Assembly (NCBI GenBank): GCA_020026375.1
Contig: JAHHQN010000017.1
Span: forward strand, 1-48,243
Direction: 5' to 3'
Origin: Alistipes sp.
Lineage (GTDB): Bacteria; Bacteroidota; Bacteroidia; Bacteroidales; Rikenellaceae
Length of the DNA stretch: 48,243 nucleotides
The translations under genes were made by a program, and so were the position numbers. The notes below the pieces were generated by a model. It saw only the letters and a program-made list of their open reading frames with translations, did not search any database and was not told where the DNA came from. Positions 1 through 7,979 of the stretch are shown one piece after another; position 1 is the stretch's first letter; each line of letters begins with the position of its first letter.

Positions 1-76
1 CCCTCTTCCTCCTCGGCACGTCTGCCTCACAGCGCAACTCTACCCCAAGTCACTCCACCACTCCGACAAAAGAAAT

Positions 77-108
77 GCCCCGAAGCGACTCTCTCGTCAC
101 TTCGGGGC
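77..108 (-). terminator. Intrinsic terminator after the CCG-motif protein gene
   Basis: A 9-bp perfect stem (GCCCCGAAG with CTTCGGGGC, 77-85 and 100-108) has a short inner extension. On the minus strand it is followed by a T-rich stretch (ATTTCTTTTG). It lies 36 bp past the stop of the gene at 145-798. Bases 1-76 show no gene that I recognise. Confidence 0.7.
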
Positions 109-144
109 GCAAATATATTCCGTCACCTCCGCATCACTGTTTTC

Positions 145-798
145 TCAATGCCGCTTTCTGAAATCGGCCAGTGCGGTGTTCCACTCCACAATGTCACCAG
201 TTCCTCCGTCGGTCGGCTCGCCGAACAGCAAATCCAGCAGGAAGCGCGGACGGTGGCCGCCACGACCCATCGCAAGGTTACACGATGCACAATAGGTCAC
301 CACATCTTCGCAGGGCATCTCTGCGGCGCGCCCCTCCATATAGGCCTCCACCTTCTCCAGCGGTTGTTTGCCGTAGAGCAGCTGACCGCAACAACGTCCC
401 TTGCGGCCGCTGCGCACGGACTCTTCCGGTGAGATGTTCATGCGTTCGAGTAGCCGTCTCACGGTGGTCAGATAGCTATCATCGCTGCGGCCGCTGCATG
501 TATCCTGCACCGACATGCGCGCTCCGCCATAGTCGGGAAAGGGGAAATCGTCCCACGTGAGCAGCTCCTCCAGCACCCACTTCGTCTCGCAATGGGGATA
601 GTGCTTGCCGTAGTTCTGCGCACAAGTGGTACAGGGGGTGAGGATACATGTTCCCGCCTCCAGCTCCGGACGGTTGAAACAGCAGCCCAGCAGCGTCTCC
701 ATCGGTCCGTAATGCGCCGTCACCACCTCCTTGAGGCGTTCGGCCAGACGGGGCTTGTAGCACATGAGCGCACACCCCGGGGCATAGATATATTTCAT
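145..798 (-). CDS. CCG-motif (cysteine-rich) Fe-S/redox protein
   Basis: This 217-aa protein carries two cysteine clusters of the CCG type found in heterodisulfide reductase subunit B, GlpC and LutA/LldE: a first cluster with GCCFN and TPCTTC (about residues 38-60), and a second with CCGQ and YCASC (about 136-175). In that family such clusters hold an iron-sulphur centre or form a redox-active disulfide in electron transfer. There is no signal peptide or membrane helix, so it is probably cytoplasmic. The gene starts 59 bp after the EamA transporter gene on the same strand with no terminator between them, so co-transcription is likely. The partner oxidoreductase and substrate are unknown. Family assignment is fairly secure; function is not. 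Confidence 0.7.
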   Translation of the reverse strand: MKYIYAPGCALMCYKPRLAERLKEVVTAHYGPMETLLGCCFNRPELEAGTCILTPCTTCAQNYGKHYPHCETKWVLEELLTWDDFPFPDYGGARMSVQDTCSGRSDDSYLTTVRRLLERMNISPEESVRSGRKGRCCGQLLYGKQPLEKVEAYMEGRAAEMPCEDVVTYCASCNLAMGRGGHRPRFLLDLLFGEPTDGGTGDIVEWNTALADFRKRH

Positions 799-857
799 GG
801 TCGGTTTTCAGATAAAATCATACGTTCAACATTTCCGCAGGGCGACCTGACCGGGGA

Positions 858-1787
858 CTACTCCTCTGCCGGCAATCCCTTTTCGGCCAGCTCCTGCGCA
901 CGCGACTTGCTCTGTGTCACGGCATAGACACCTGTAAAAATCAGCAGCGCGGCCACCGCCTTCGTCCAGCCGAAGTCCGAGAGACCCATCATCACGGCCA
1001 CACTCGACCCCACCACGGGCTGCATGTAGTTATACATGCTCACCACCGTGGGACGCAGTTGTTTCTGTCCATAGACGATGAAGATATATGCAAAATAGGT
1101 ACCGAACAGCACCACATAACCGGCCTCGAGCCACACCACCGGCGACAGCGATCCGAAATCGGTGGCCATCACATCGCCATACGAGAAGGGAATGAAGGCG
1201 ATGGCAGCATAGGTGAACATCCACTTCATGAGGGTGAAGACCGAATAGCGCGTAATGAGCCGCTTGAAGATGGTCAGATAGCACGCAAAGCTGATTTGCG
1301 ACGACATGCAGAGCAAATCGCCCCAGATGTTGCCGGCCTTACCGCCGCCGCCCTGCGCGCCGAGAATAAGAATGAGCGCACCCACCGAGCCGAGCAGCAG
1401 GCCGCCCACCTTCATCGGGGTGACGGGTTCCTTGAGGAACACGGCCGCCAGCACCAGTGTGAAGATGGGCATGGTGGTGGTGATAATCGAAGCGTCGACA
1501 GGCGAGGTGAGCGACAACCCGAAGGTGAAACACCCCTGGTTGCACACGATGCCCAGCATCGAGGCAAAGAACATCAGCAGCAAATCACGCGGCGGCACCT
1601 TCTCCGAGCGCACGACCAGCGACGTGAGCCAGAAACAGAGCGCACCGCCCAGCATGCGCATGTTGGCCAGAATCAGACCCGTAATGCCGGCCTCCATCGC
1701 CGCCTTACCCACAGGCGACATCAATCCCCACATGCTCGCGGCCAGCAAGAGTGCGAGATGTGCTTTCATGTTTTTGAAATTCATCAT
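858..1787 (-). CDS. EamA/DMT-family inner-membrane transporter
   Basis: A multispanning hydrophobic protein of about 309 aa with the two-fold EamA repeat of drug/metabolite transporters: about ten helices, a first half starting LALLLAASMWGLMSPVGKAA and a second half containing MYNYMQPVVGSSVAVMMG. Members export or import small metabolites; the substrate cannot be read from sequence. The open frame extends upstream to 1889, but a -7 box at 1867-1874 lies inside that extension. The ATG pair at 1787/1784 is therefore the likely start, with 1769 possible. The neighbours are an AraC-type regulator upstream, which may control it, and a CCG-motif protein downstream. The stop codon is TAG. Confidence 0.8.
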   Translation of the reverse strand: MMNFKNMKAHLALLLAASMWGLMSPVGKAAMEAGITGLILANMRMLGGALCFWLTSLVVRSEKVPPRDLLLMFFASMLGIVCNQGCFTFGLSLTSPVDASIITTTMPIFTLVLAAVFLKEPVTPMKVGGLLLGSVGALILILGAQGGGGKAGNIWGDLLCMSSQISFACYLTIFKRLITRYSVFTLMKWMFTYAAIAFIPFSYGDVMATDFGSLSPVVWLEAGYVVLFGTYFAYIFIVYGQKQLRPTVVSMYNYMQPVVGSSVAVMMGLSDFGWTKAVAALLIFTGVYAVTQSKSRAQELAEKGLPAEE

Positions 1788-1810
1788 AACCCAATAACCT
1801 TTTGGTGTCT

Positions 1811-1856
1811 CACACAAATCGGCCGGACAGTTCGTTATCCGTCCAGCCGATGTGTG
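1811..1856 (-). promoter_or_regulatory. Imperfect inverted repeat in the leader of the EamA gene
   Basis: Left arm 1811-1828 and right arm 1841-1856 pair as 4 bp, one mismatch, 6 bp (ATCGGC/GCCGAT), a two-base bulge and 5 bp (CACAC/GTGTG), around a 12-nt loop. It sits between the putative -7 box (1867-1874) and the start codon (1787). It could act as an mRNA hairpin or as a DNA operator just downstream of the transcription start. No T-run follows, so it is not a standard terminator. Confidence 0.5.
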
Positions 1857-1866
1857 ATTTGCGGTG

Positions 1867-1874
1867 CAAAAGTA
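1867..1874 (-). promoter_or_regulatory. Bacteroidetes -7 box (TACTTTTG) for the EamA gene
   Basis: Reads TACTTTTG on the minus strand, matching TAnnTTTG. It gives a leader of roughly 70-75 nt before the ATG at 1787. No convincing -33 TTTG was seen. Confidence 0.5.
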
Positions 1875-1963
1875 ATGAATTTCGGGCAATCCGCACTTAT
1901 AAAACAGGTGTCAATATTTATAAAATCGCGTCGGCGACACTCCCCGACGTCCGTCTCGCGGCA

Positions 1964-2836
1964 TCACTTCATGCGCGCCACCTCCTTGAGGCGGGTCTTC
2001 AGGGCAAGAGGGGTCATGCCGAACTTCTGCTCGATGTATTTGTTGAGTGCCGACTGCGACGAAAAGCCGAAGGTGAAGGCTATCTCCTTGAAAGTCATGT
2101 CGTCGAGTGCCAGCACCTTCTTCAGTTCGAGCGACAGTTTCTCGTGAATGACCTCCAGCGGCGAGAGTCCGCAGTAGAGGCGGCACACCGCGGTGAGTTT
2201 CTTGACCGACACGCCCAGTTCCTCGGCATACTGGTTGACCTTGCGACGGTTATAAAATCCGGCATCGACCTTCTCGCGAAAACGGATATAGAGCGACGTA
2301 TCGCTCTCGCTCACAGGCTGCGAACCGGTGTCGGGGTGGCAGTCGATAATCTTCAGCAGCATGATTTTAATCATCAGCTTCACCTGCATCTTGCGCACCG
2401 GATTCAGGTCGTCGCACAGGCGGCGGATTTGCGCCACCAACTCCTTCAGCTCGGCGAACACCTCTCCGCAGGCATCGGGCATCAGATGGTTGATTTTCTG
2501 CTGAAGGTCGATGTTGTAGTCCTTCAGTTCGTTGCGCAGCATCTCGGAGCAGAAGACCGTCTCGTCGAACATCACCACCGTGGCGCGGGCATCGTCGGAG
2601 AGTGTCAGACGGTGCATCTGTCGGGGGAAGACCACCGACACGGCCCCCTGCTCCAGGTGGTACTCCCTGAAATCGATGGCATGGTCGGCCTCACCGCACT
2701 CCAGAAGAATGATTTGAAAAAAATTGTGACGATGCAACTCCTGAAGTACATTGTCGGGGGTGAGGATGTGGATATGGAAATTCAACAAACGCTCCTCACC
2801 GGTATACAGACTCAACTGCTGATTCCTGTGTTCCAT
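1964..2836 (-). CDS. AraC-family transcriptional regulator
   Basis: A 290-aa protein. The N-terminal half (about 1-150) looks like a cupin sensor domain (HRHNFFQIILLECGE). The C-terminal about 100 residues form the double helix-turn-helix of AraC/XylS proteins, with NQYAEELGVSVKKLTAVCR as the first HTH and TFKEIAFTFGFSSQSALNKY as the second, then FGMTPLALK. Such proteins bind DNA and respond to a small ligand. The gene lies just upstream of, and on the same strand as, the EamA transporter gene, and has its own -7 box. Control of the transporter, perhaps through the inverted repeat at 1811-1856, is inference. The ligand is unknown. Confidence 0.85.
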   Translation of the reverse strand: MEHRNQQLSLYTGEERLLNFHIHILTPDNVLQELHRHNFFQIILLECGEADHAIDFREYHLEQGAVSVVFPRQMHRLTLSDDARATVVMFDETVFCSEMLRNELKDYNIDLQQKINHLMPDACGEVFAELKELVAQIRRLCDDLNPVRKMQVKLMIKIMLLKIIDCHPDTGSQPVSESDTSLYIRFREKVDAGFYNRRKVNQYAEELGVSVKKLTAVCRLYCGLSPLEVIHEKLSLELKKVLALDDMTFKEIAFTFGFSSQSALNKYIEQKFGMTPLALKTRLKEVARMK

Positions 2837-2915
2837 GGCTCTGACACTTACCGGTATAACAAATCATTGCGGTCACGTCACGGCTCCGTATGGCTGTCGG
2901 CGTTCCGCCCTGCCG

Positions 2916-2923
2916 CAAAGATA
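2916..2923 (-). promoter_or_regulatory. -7 box (TATCTTTG) for the AraC gene
   Basis: TATCTTTG on the minus strand, about 80 nt upstream of the ATG at 2836; exact match to TAnnTTTG. Confidence 0.6.
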
Positions 2924-2997
2924 CGAAAATTCTCTGCTCCTTCACCCTTTAGCACCAACCGTGCCGCGATTTTCCGCCACGGCCGCCTTCACCGCAC

Positions 2998-3033
2998 AAA
3001 AAAAAGAACCTCCGCCCATGAGAGCGGAGGTTC
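2998..3033 (-). terminator. Intrinsic terminator of the sulfatase operon
   Basis: A 10-bp perfect stem (GAACCTCCGC with GCGGAGGTTC, 3006-3015 and 3024-3033) with an 8-nt loop. On the minus strand it is followed by eight T (2998-3005). It lies about 30 bp after the third sulfatase stop and separates the operon from the AraC gene. Confidence 0.9.
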
Positions 3034-3062
3034 GCAAAGGTCGTCCGACAAGCGGAAGGCCT

Positions 3063-4484
3063 CTATCTGTATCCGGGTTTGCGGCGACCCGTACCCTTCT
3101 GACCGGTGAGGTCATCGCCCAAATCCTCGCGGCAGTCGGCGGCTATGCGTGCCAGCTTCTCCGCCACTTCGGGGTTCTGCTCCAGCACGTTGTAGCGCTC
3201 ACCGGGGTCGCGGCGCATGTCGTACAGCTCCTGCGACTTCACCTCGCACTCGACCATCTTGCCGGGCTGTCCGTCATTGCCGGGCATGCCGTAACCCAGA
3301 TATTTGTGGGGGAAGATGAGCTTGTAGCGGCCGTCGGTGATGGCCTCCAGGTCGTTGTTCTGGTAGTAGAGACACAGGGCCTCGCGCACGGGTTGTGCGT
3401 TGGGGTCCTTCATCAGCGGCATGAGGCTCACACCGTCAATCTTATGCTCGGGGAGGGGTGCGTCGGCCACCTCGGCAAAGGTGGGCAGCAGGTCGATGTT
3501 CGAAGCCAGACGCTCGCAGATGGTACCCTCGGGAATCACACCCTTCCAGTAGGCGATGAACGGCACACGCAGACCGCCGTTGAAGGTGGTAGCCTTGGCC
3601 TCGCGCAGACCGCCCGTCGAGCCGGCATGGTTGCCGTAGGCAATCCACGGGCCGTTGTCGGAGGTGAAGACCACCATGGTGTTCTCCTCGAGACCCAGCT
3701 CGCGGAGGGTCTTCATCACCTCACCCACGCTCCAGTCCAGCTCCATCATCACATCACCGTAGAGCCCCTGCTCGCTCTTGCCCTTGAAACGCTCCGACAC
3801 GGCCAGCGGCACGTGGGGCATCGAGTGGGCCAGATAGAGGAAGAACGGACGATCCTTGTTCTCGCGAATGAACTTGATGCTTCGCTCGGTGTAGTAGCTG
3901 GTCAGGTTCGACTGGTCGAGGTTGTAGCCCAACACCTTGTTGCCTTCGTAGGTCGGCAGGTCGGGGAACTTCCACTGGGGGTGGAAGGGCCACATGTCGT
4001 TGGAGTAAGGCAGTCCGTACCACTCGTCGAAGCCGTGTTGCAGAGGAAGGAACTTCTCGGCATCGCCCAGATGCCACTTGCCGAAGATGGCGGTGGCATA
4101 GTCGCGCTTCTTCAGCACCTCGGCGATGGTCTCCTCGCTGTCGTTGATGCCGTAGGGGCAGTTCGGGCTGGGGGCATGGGCAAAGCCGATGCGGTTGGGA
4201 TAGCAACCCGTCAGCAGACCGGCACGCGAGGCACCGCTGATGGGCTGCACGGCGTAGAAATTGGTATAGCGCATACCCTCCTGCGCCAGACGGTCGATAT
4301 TGGGAGTCTGGTAGCCGACGGCTCCGGAGAACGAATAGTCGCCGAAGCCCGAATCGTCGAGGTTGATCAGCACCACATTGACATGTTGCGACGAGGGCGA
4401 CGACGCAGGGTCACACCCCGTGAAGGCGGCTGCGGCCGATACGGCACCGGTCAACAATCCGATTTTAGAAATTACAGGTTTCAT
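3063..4484 (-). CDS. S1-family sulfatase lipoprotein (third in operon)
   Basis: A 473-aa arylsulfatase-type protein with a lipobox (AFTGC, Cys24), so it is probably anchored in the periplasm or outer membrane. Visible parts are the metal-site start VVLINLDDSG (Asp43, Asp44), the sulfatase signature Ser83-Gly-Ala-Ser-Arg87 followed by AGLLTG, and FGKWHLG with its active-site Lys/His. Ser83 is the predicted formylglycine precursor, making this a Ser-type enzyme. In anaerobes such serines are oxidised by a radical SAM maturase (anSME), which is not encoded here. Length is normal. The gene starts 2 bp after the preceding sulfatase stop, so it is co-transcribed. The substrate is unknown; sulfated host glycans are a guess from the tandem arrangement. 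Confidence 0.9.
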   Translation of the reverse strand: MKPVISKIGLLTGAVSAAAAFTGCDPASSPSSQHVNVVLINLDDSGFGDYSFSGAVGYQTPNIDRLAQEGMRYTNFYAVQPISGASRAGLLTGCYPNRIGFAHAPSPNCPYGINDSEETIAEVLKKRDYATAIFGKWHLGDAEKFLPLQHGFDEWYGLPYSNDMWPFHPQWKFPDLPTYEGNKVLGYNLDQSNLTSYYTERSIKFIRENKDRPFFLYLAHSMPHVPLAVSERFKGKSEQGLYGDVMMELDWSVGEVMKTLRELGLEENTMVVFTSDNGPWIAYGNHAGSTGGLREAKATTFNGGLRVPFIAYWKGVIPEGTICERLASNIDLLPTFAEVADAPLPEHKIDGVSLMPLMKDPNAQPVREALCLYYQNNDLEAITDGRYKLIFPHKYLGYGMPGNDGQPGKMVECEVKSQELYDMRRDPGERYNVLEQNPEVAEKLARIAADCREDLGDDLTGQKGTGRRKPGYR

Positions 4485-4486
4485 AT

Positions 4487-6085
4487 CTATTTTTTTGAAT
4501 AATAGTTTTCCATGATTTGGCGCATGGTCTCCGACCCCTCATCGGTGTCGCGGTACAGCTCGCGCTGACGCAACATGTCGGCCTTCATCTCCTCGATGAT
4601 GTCGGCATACTGAGGGTCGTTGTAGCGGTTGTGGTTCTCCCTGGGGTCGACCTTCAAGTCGTAGAACTCCCACGAGGGGGTCGACACACAGTCGTCGCAA
4701 CCCGTCATGTCGAGTTTGTGGCCGTAGAAGAAAATCAGCTTGTAGCGGTCGTTGCGCAGACCGATGTGCGCCGGACGTATCGCGTGCTGGGTCCAGTAGC
4801 GGTAGTAGACGCTCTTGCGCCAGTCGTCGGGGGTGTTGCCCTTGAGGTTCTCCCTGAAGCTGCGACCCTGTGCGCCCTCGGGGGCCTCGGCACCGGCATA
4901 GTCGGCCAGCAGCGAGGCGAAGTCGATGTTCAGCACCAAATCGCTGTTGCGCGTTCCGGCCGGAATCTCGCGCGGATAGCGGATAACGAAGGGCATGCGC
5001 AGTGCCTCCTCATACATGATGCGCTTGTCGAAGAAGCCGTGTTCGCCCAGGAAATAGCCCTGGTCGGAAACATAGACCACAATGGTGTTGTCGGCCAGCC
5101 CCTCCTCGTCGAGCATGTCGAGCAGACGGCCGATATTCTCGTCGATGGCGGCGGCACAACGCAGGTAGTCGCGGACGAGTTTCTGGTAAATCTCGCTGCG
5201 CACCGCCTCACGGGTCTTGCCCTTCGGCTCGAACGGCATTTCGGGATAGTAGGTCCACCACTTGTCGGGTTCGGTGTAGGCCTTGTTCCAACGCCAGGCC
5301 ATCGTCTCGAGGGGTTGTCCGTCGAACGTACGTCCCGACTCCGCCTTGTCGAAGTCCATCAGGTTCTCCGGCTCGGGGAACACCACCCCGTCGTAGATGT
5401 GGGCCAGACGCTCGGGGAAGTCACACGGCTCGTGGGTGGCCTTGAAGTGGCAGAACATCGAGAAGGGTTTGGTCTTGTCGCGCCCCTTGATCCAGCGTAT
5501 GGCCTTGTCGGTGACCAAATCGGTGGAGAAACCCTTCTCGCGACGGCCACCGATGCCCTTGTCGTCGTCAATCCAGTTGTCGGCACTCTTGAACACCGGA
5601 TCGCGGTAGGTACCCTGATCGTGGAAGACACTGTAATAGTCGAAGCCCGACGGTTCTTTCTTGAGGTGCCACTTGCCCACGAGGGCCGTTTCGTAGCCGG
5701 CCTTCTGCAACTGTCGGGCGATGTTGTCGTGGTCGGGCGAGAGGGCATCGCTGAGGGTGTAGACCCCGTTGAGATGGCTGTACTGTCCGGTCAGCATCGC
5801 GGCGCGGCTCGGCACCGAAATGGAGTTGGTGCAGAAGGTGTTGTCCATCACACACCCCTCACGGGCCAGACGGCCGATATTCTCGCACCGTGCATAAGGT
5901 GCCAGATGACCGCCGTAGATGCCCCACGACTGGGAGGTGTGGTCATCGGAGAGGATAAACAGAATGTTGGGTTGTCCGGGTGCGCTTTCATCGGCACACG
6001 ACGACAGCATCGGCACGACACCGACCAGCGCGGAACAAATGCCCAGCGAGGAGCGTCCGATTGTCAAAGGAAATGTAAAGGCCAT
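4487..6085 (-). CDS. S1-family sulfatase lipoprotein (second in operon)
   Basis: A 532-aa sulfatase with a lipobox (MLSSC, Cys30) followed by Ala-Asp-Glu, an acidic pattern seen in surface-exported Bacteroidetes lipoproteins. The metal-binding start is ILFILSDDHT (Asp47, Asp48). The signature is Ser90-Val-Pro-Ser-Arg94 then AAMLTG, with Ser90 the formylglycine precursor. GKWHLKK and VVYVSDQGYFLGEHG are also typical. The overall form (TSQSWGIYGGH, CTNSISVPSR) reminds me of N-acetylglucosamine-6-O-sulfatase-like S1 enzymes, but that specificity is tentative. It lies 83 bp downstream of the interrupted sulfatase and 2 bp upstream of the next one. It ends in TAG, showing that TAG works as a stop within this same operon. 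Confidence 0.9.
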   Translation of the reverse strand: MAFTFPLTIGRSSLGICSALVGVVPMLSSCADESAPGQPNILFILSDDHTSQSWGIYGGHLAPYARCENIGRLAREGCVMDNTFCTNSISVPSRAAMLTGQYSHLNGVYTLSDALSPDHDNIARQLQKAGYETALVGKWHLKKEPSGFDYYSVFHDQGTYRDPVFKSADNWIDDDKGIGGRREKGFSTDLVTDKAIRWIKGRDKTKPFSMFCHFKATHEPCDFPERLAHIYDGVVFPEPENLMDFDKAESGRTFDGQPLETMAWRWNKAYTEPDKWWTYYPEMPFEPKGKTREAVRSEIYQKLVRDYLRCAAAIDENIGRLLDMLDEEGLADNTIVVYVSDQGYFLGEHGFFDKRIMYEEALRMPFVIRYPREIPAGTRNSDLVLNIDFASLLADYAGAEAPEGAQGRSFRENLKGNTPDDWRKSVYYRYWTQHAIRPAHIGLRNDRYKLIFFYGHKLDMTGCDDCVSTPSWEFYDLKVDPRENHNRYNDPQYADIIEEMKADMLRQRELYRDTDEGSETMRQIMENYYSKK

Positions 6086-6168
6086 AAGTTCAGGTTTTTA
6101 CAACGCACGGCTCACGGCACCTTTTCATCAGATGCCGTGAGCCGGTTATTTAGTTTATGTTCAATAAG

Positions 6169-7698
6169 TTACTGCTTCTTGTAGTGGGGACTGTAAAGCA
6201 TGTTTTCGCGCTTGACGGCACGACCGTCACGCACCCAGTCCTCGCCACGCTCCTCCAGATAGTCGGCCAGCGCGTCGCGCATCTCCTCCAGAGTGGCGGC
6301 ATAAGCGGGGTCTTTCGACACCTCCACCTCCTCGTAGGGGTCTTTCTCCAGATTGAAGAGCTGCTCCTGACCGGTGTGGAAGAACCAGATGTATTTCATC
6401 TTGCCGTCGGTCATGGCACACCAATAGTTGTCGGGCGAATAGCAGGTGGCATGCTCCAGCCCCAGATACTTGCGCCAGGGGGCTTTCTTCTCGCAGAGCA
6501 GACGGGTCAGCGGCTCGCCGTCGATTCTCTCGTCGGGCTGCGCGCCGGCCATCTCCATGAATGTGGGCAGGATATCGCGCAACTCCACGGCACCCTCCAC
6601 CTGTCGGCCGCGCTTGACGGTCTGCTTCACGTCAGCCGGCAGCTTGACAATCAGAGGAATGTGTGCCGAACCTTCGTAGGCGTAGGTCTTGCGCCAGTGG
6701 TTGTGGTCACCCATCATGTCGCCATGGTCGGAGGTGAAGCAGATGATGGCATTGTCATACATGCCCTTCTCCTTGAGGGCGGCCACGATGCGGCCCACCT
6801 GCTCGTCGACGAATGTCACCGAGGCGTAGTAGTGGCGGCGGCTGTTGACGGCATAGTCGTCACCGAAATCACCGAAGGCCGCCGAAGGCTTCTCCACGGG
6901 CGAGACACCCTGGCCCACCTCCCGGCTCCACTCGCCGTGGGCAGGTGCGGGAATCTCCACCCCCTCATACATGTCGAGCACACGCTGCGGAGGGTCGTAG
7001 GGACTGTGGGGACGGGCAAACGATATCTTGAGGAACAACGGCTGCTCCCCCTTGTAATTCTCAATCAGCGACACGGCCGTATCGCCGGTCCATGCCGTGG
7101 GGTGGAGCTGCTCGTCGAGCTTGTAGGTGCGTGCGCCGTGGTCGTTCCAGCCCAGCCCCGTGGCATCGGGGTCGAGGCCGAAGGCCTTGGTGTAGAACCA
7201 TTTGTGGTAATCGCTTCTGAAATAGGGGTCTTCGCGGCGGCCGCTCTCGTCGAGAATCGTGGCATCGAAACCGTGGAGGGCGCGCTGGGGGTGCCAGTGC
7301 ATCTTTCCGATACCGATGGTCAGGTAGCCGGCCTCACTCAGAATACGGGGCATCTCACACGGATACTCCTCCAAACCCCGACCATAGCCCAACATGCCGT
7401 GGTGCCAAGGGGTCATGCCGGTCAGCAGTCCCGAACGAGCAGGGGTGCTGCTCGGCGTGGCGCAGTAGGCGTTCTCAAAGAGATTGCCGTCGGCCGCCAG
7501 CGCATCGAGGTGGGGAGAGATGACAGCATCGTTCACCACCCCCAGCGCGTCCCAACGCTGCTAGTCGGTCATGATGAGAATCACATGCGGTTTTTTGCCG
7601 CCCTCGGTCTTGGGAGCGGTGTTTTCGGCCTCGGCACCCACAGGTATCAATGAGGTTACGGCTGCCGAGGAGAGCAGAAGGGAGTTGAGTTTCATCAT
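6169..7698 (-). pseudogene. S1-family sulfatase interrupted by an in-frame TAG at codon 46
   Basis: The frame from ATG 7698 (or 7695) encodes a signal peptide (MMKLNSLLLSSAAV...), then HVILIMTD, a TAG stop at 7561-7563, and continues in frame with QRWDALG to a normal TAA end at 6169, about 509 codons in all. Sulfatases of this kind read MTDQQRWDALG here, so a single C-to-T change of CAG explains the stop. The rest looks intact: Ser84-Thr-Pro-Ala-Arg88 then SGLLTG (formylglycine site), GKMHWHP and FTSDHGDMMGDH. Restart at the GTG at 7539 would give 456 aa lacking the signal peptide and the N-terminal metal ligands. It is either a recent pseudogene or readable only by suppression. First gene of the operon. 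Confidence 0.85.
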
Positions 7699-7806
7699 TT
7701 GATAAATTTAAGGTGTATCCCCACGTCCGAGGTCCCCCCGCGGGCAACGCTTCGGCAAGGGACGGTAGTTCATACAGGTTGTCGGCCTCATTTTTTTTAG
7801 CCATGA

Positions 7807-7814
7807 CAAAATTA
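7807..7814 (-). promoter_or_regulatory. -7 box (TAATTTTG) of the sulfatase operon
   Basis: TAATTTTG on the minus strand. The predicted transcript starts near 7800 and has a leader of about 100 nt, GC-rich between about 7720 and 7785, in an otherwise AT-rich gap. No obvious gene lies in 7699-7979. Confidence 0.55.
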
Positions 7815-7953
7815 ATAAATAAAATGAATTTCCATTTCCAAAATCGTCCCGATTATTTCGCATTGCGTACAAAACGAACATTCCGCCCCGCCACAGCCCC
7901 TCCCGACAGTCATAATTTCCTGCACGGCGGCGCATAATCTTGCGCGTAATTCG

Positions 7954-7961
7954 TATCTTTG
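7954..7961 (+). promoter_or_regulatory. -7 box (TATCTTTG) of the K+ channel gene
   Basis: An exact TAnnTTTG match. The TTG at 7959 that could open the channel reading frame lies inside this box, so translation must begin downstream, at ATG 7968 or, more likely, ATG 7980. Confidence 0.6.
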
Positions 7962-7979
7962 TGTCAAATGTTATCTGCC

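Noticed and set aside
6169..7539. A shorter functional sulfatase starting at 7539
   Set aside because: That start is GTG, and the product would lack the signal peptide and the N-terminal metal-binding residues.
6169..7698. TAG read as glutamine across the genome (alternative code)
   Set aside because: Several nearby genes, including two in the same operon, guaA, plsC and the EamA gene, end with TAG at their natural C-terminus.
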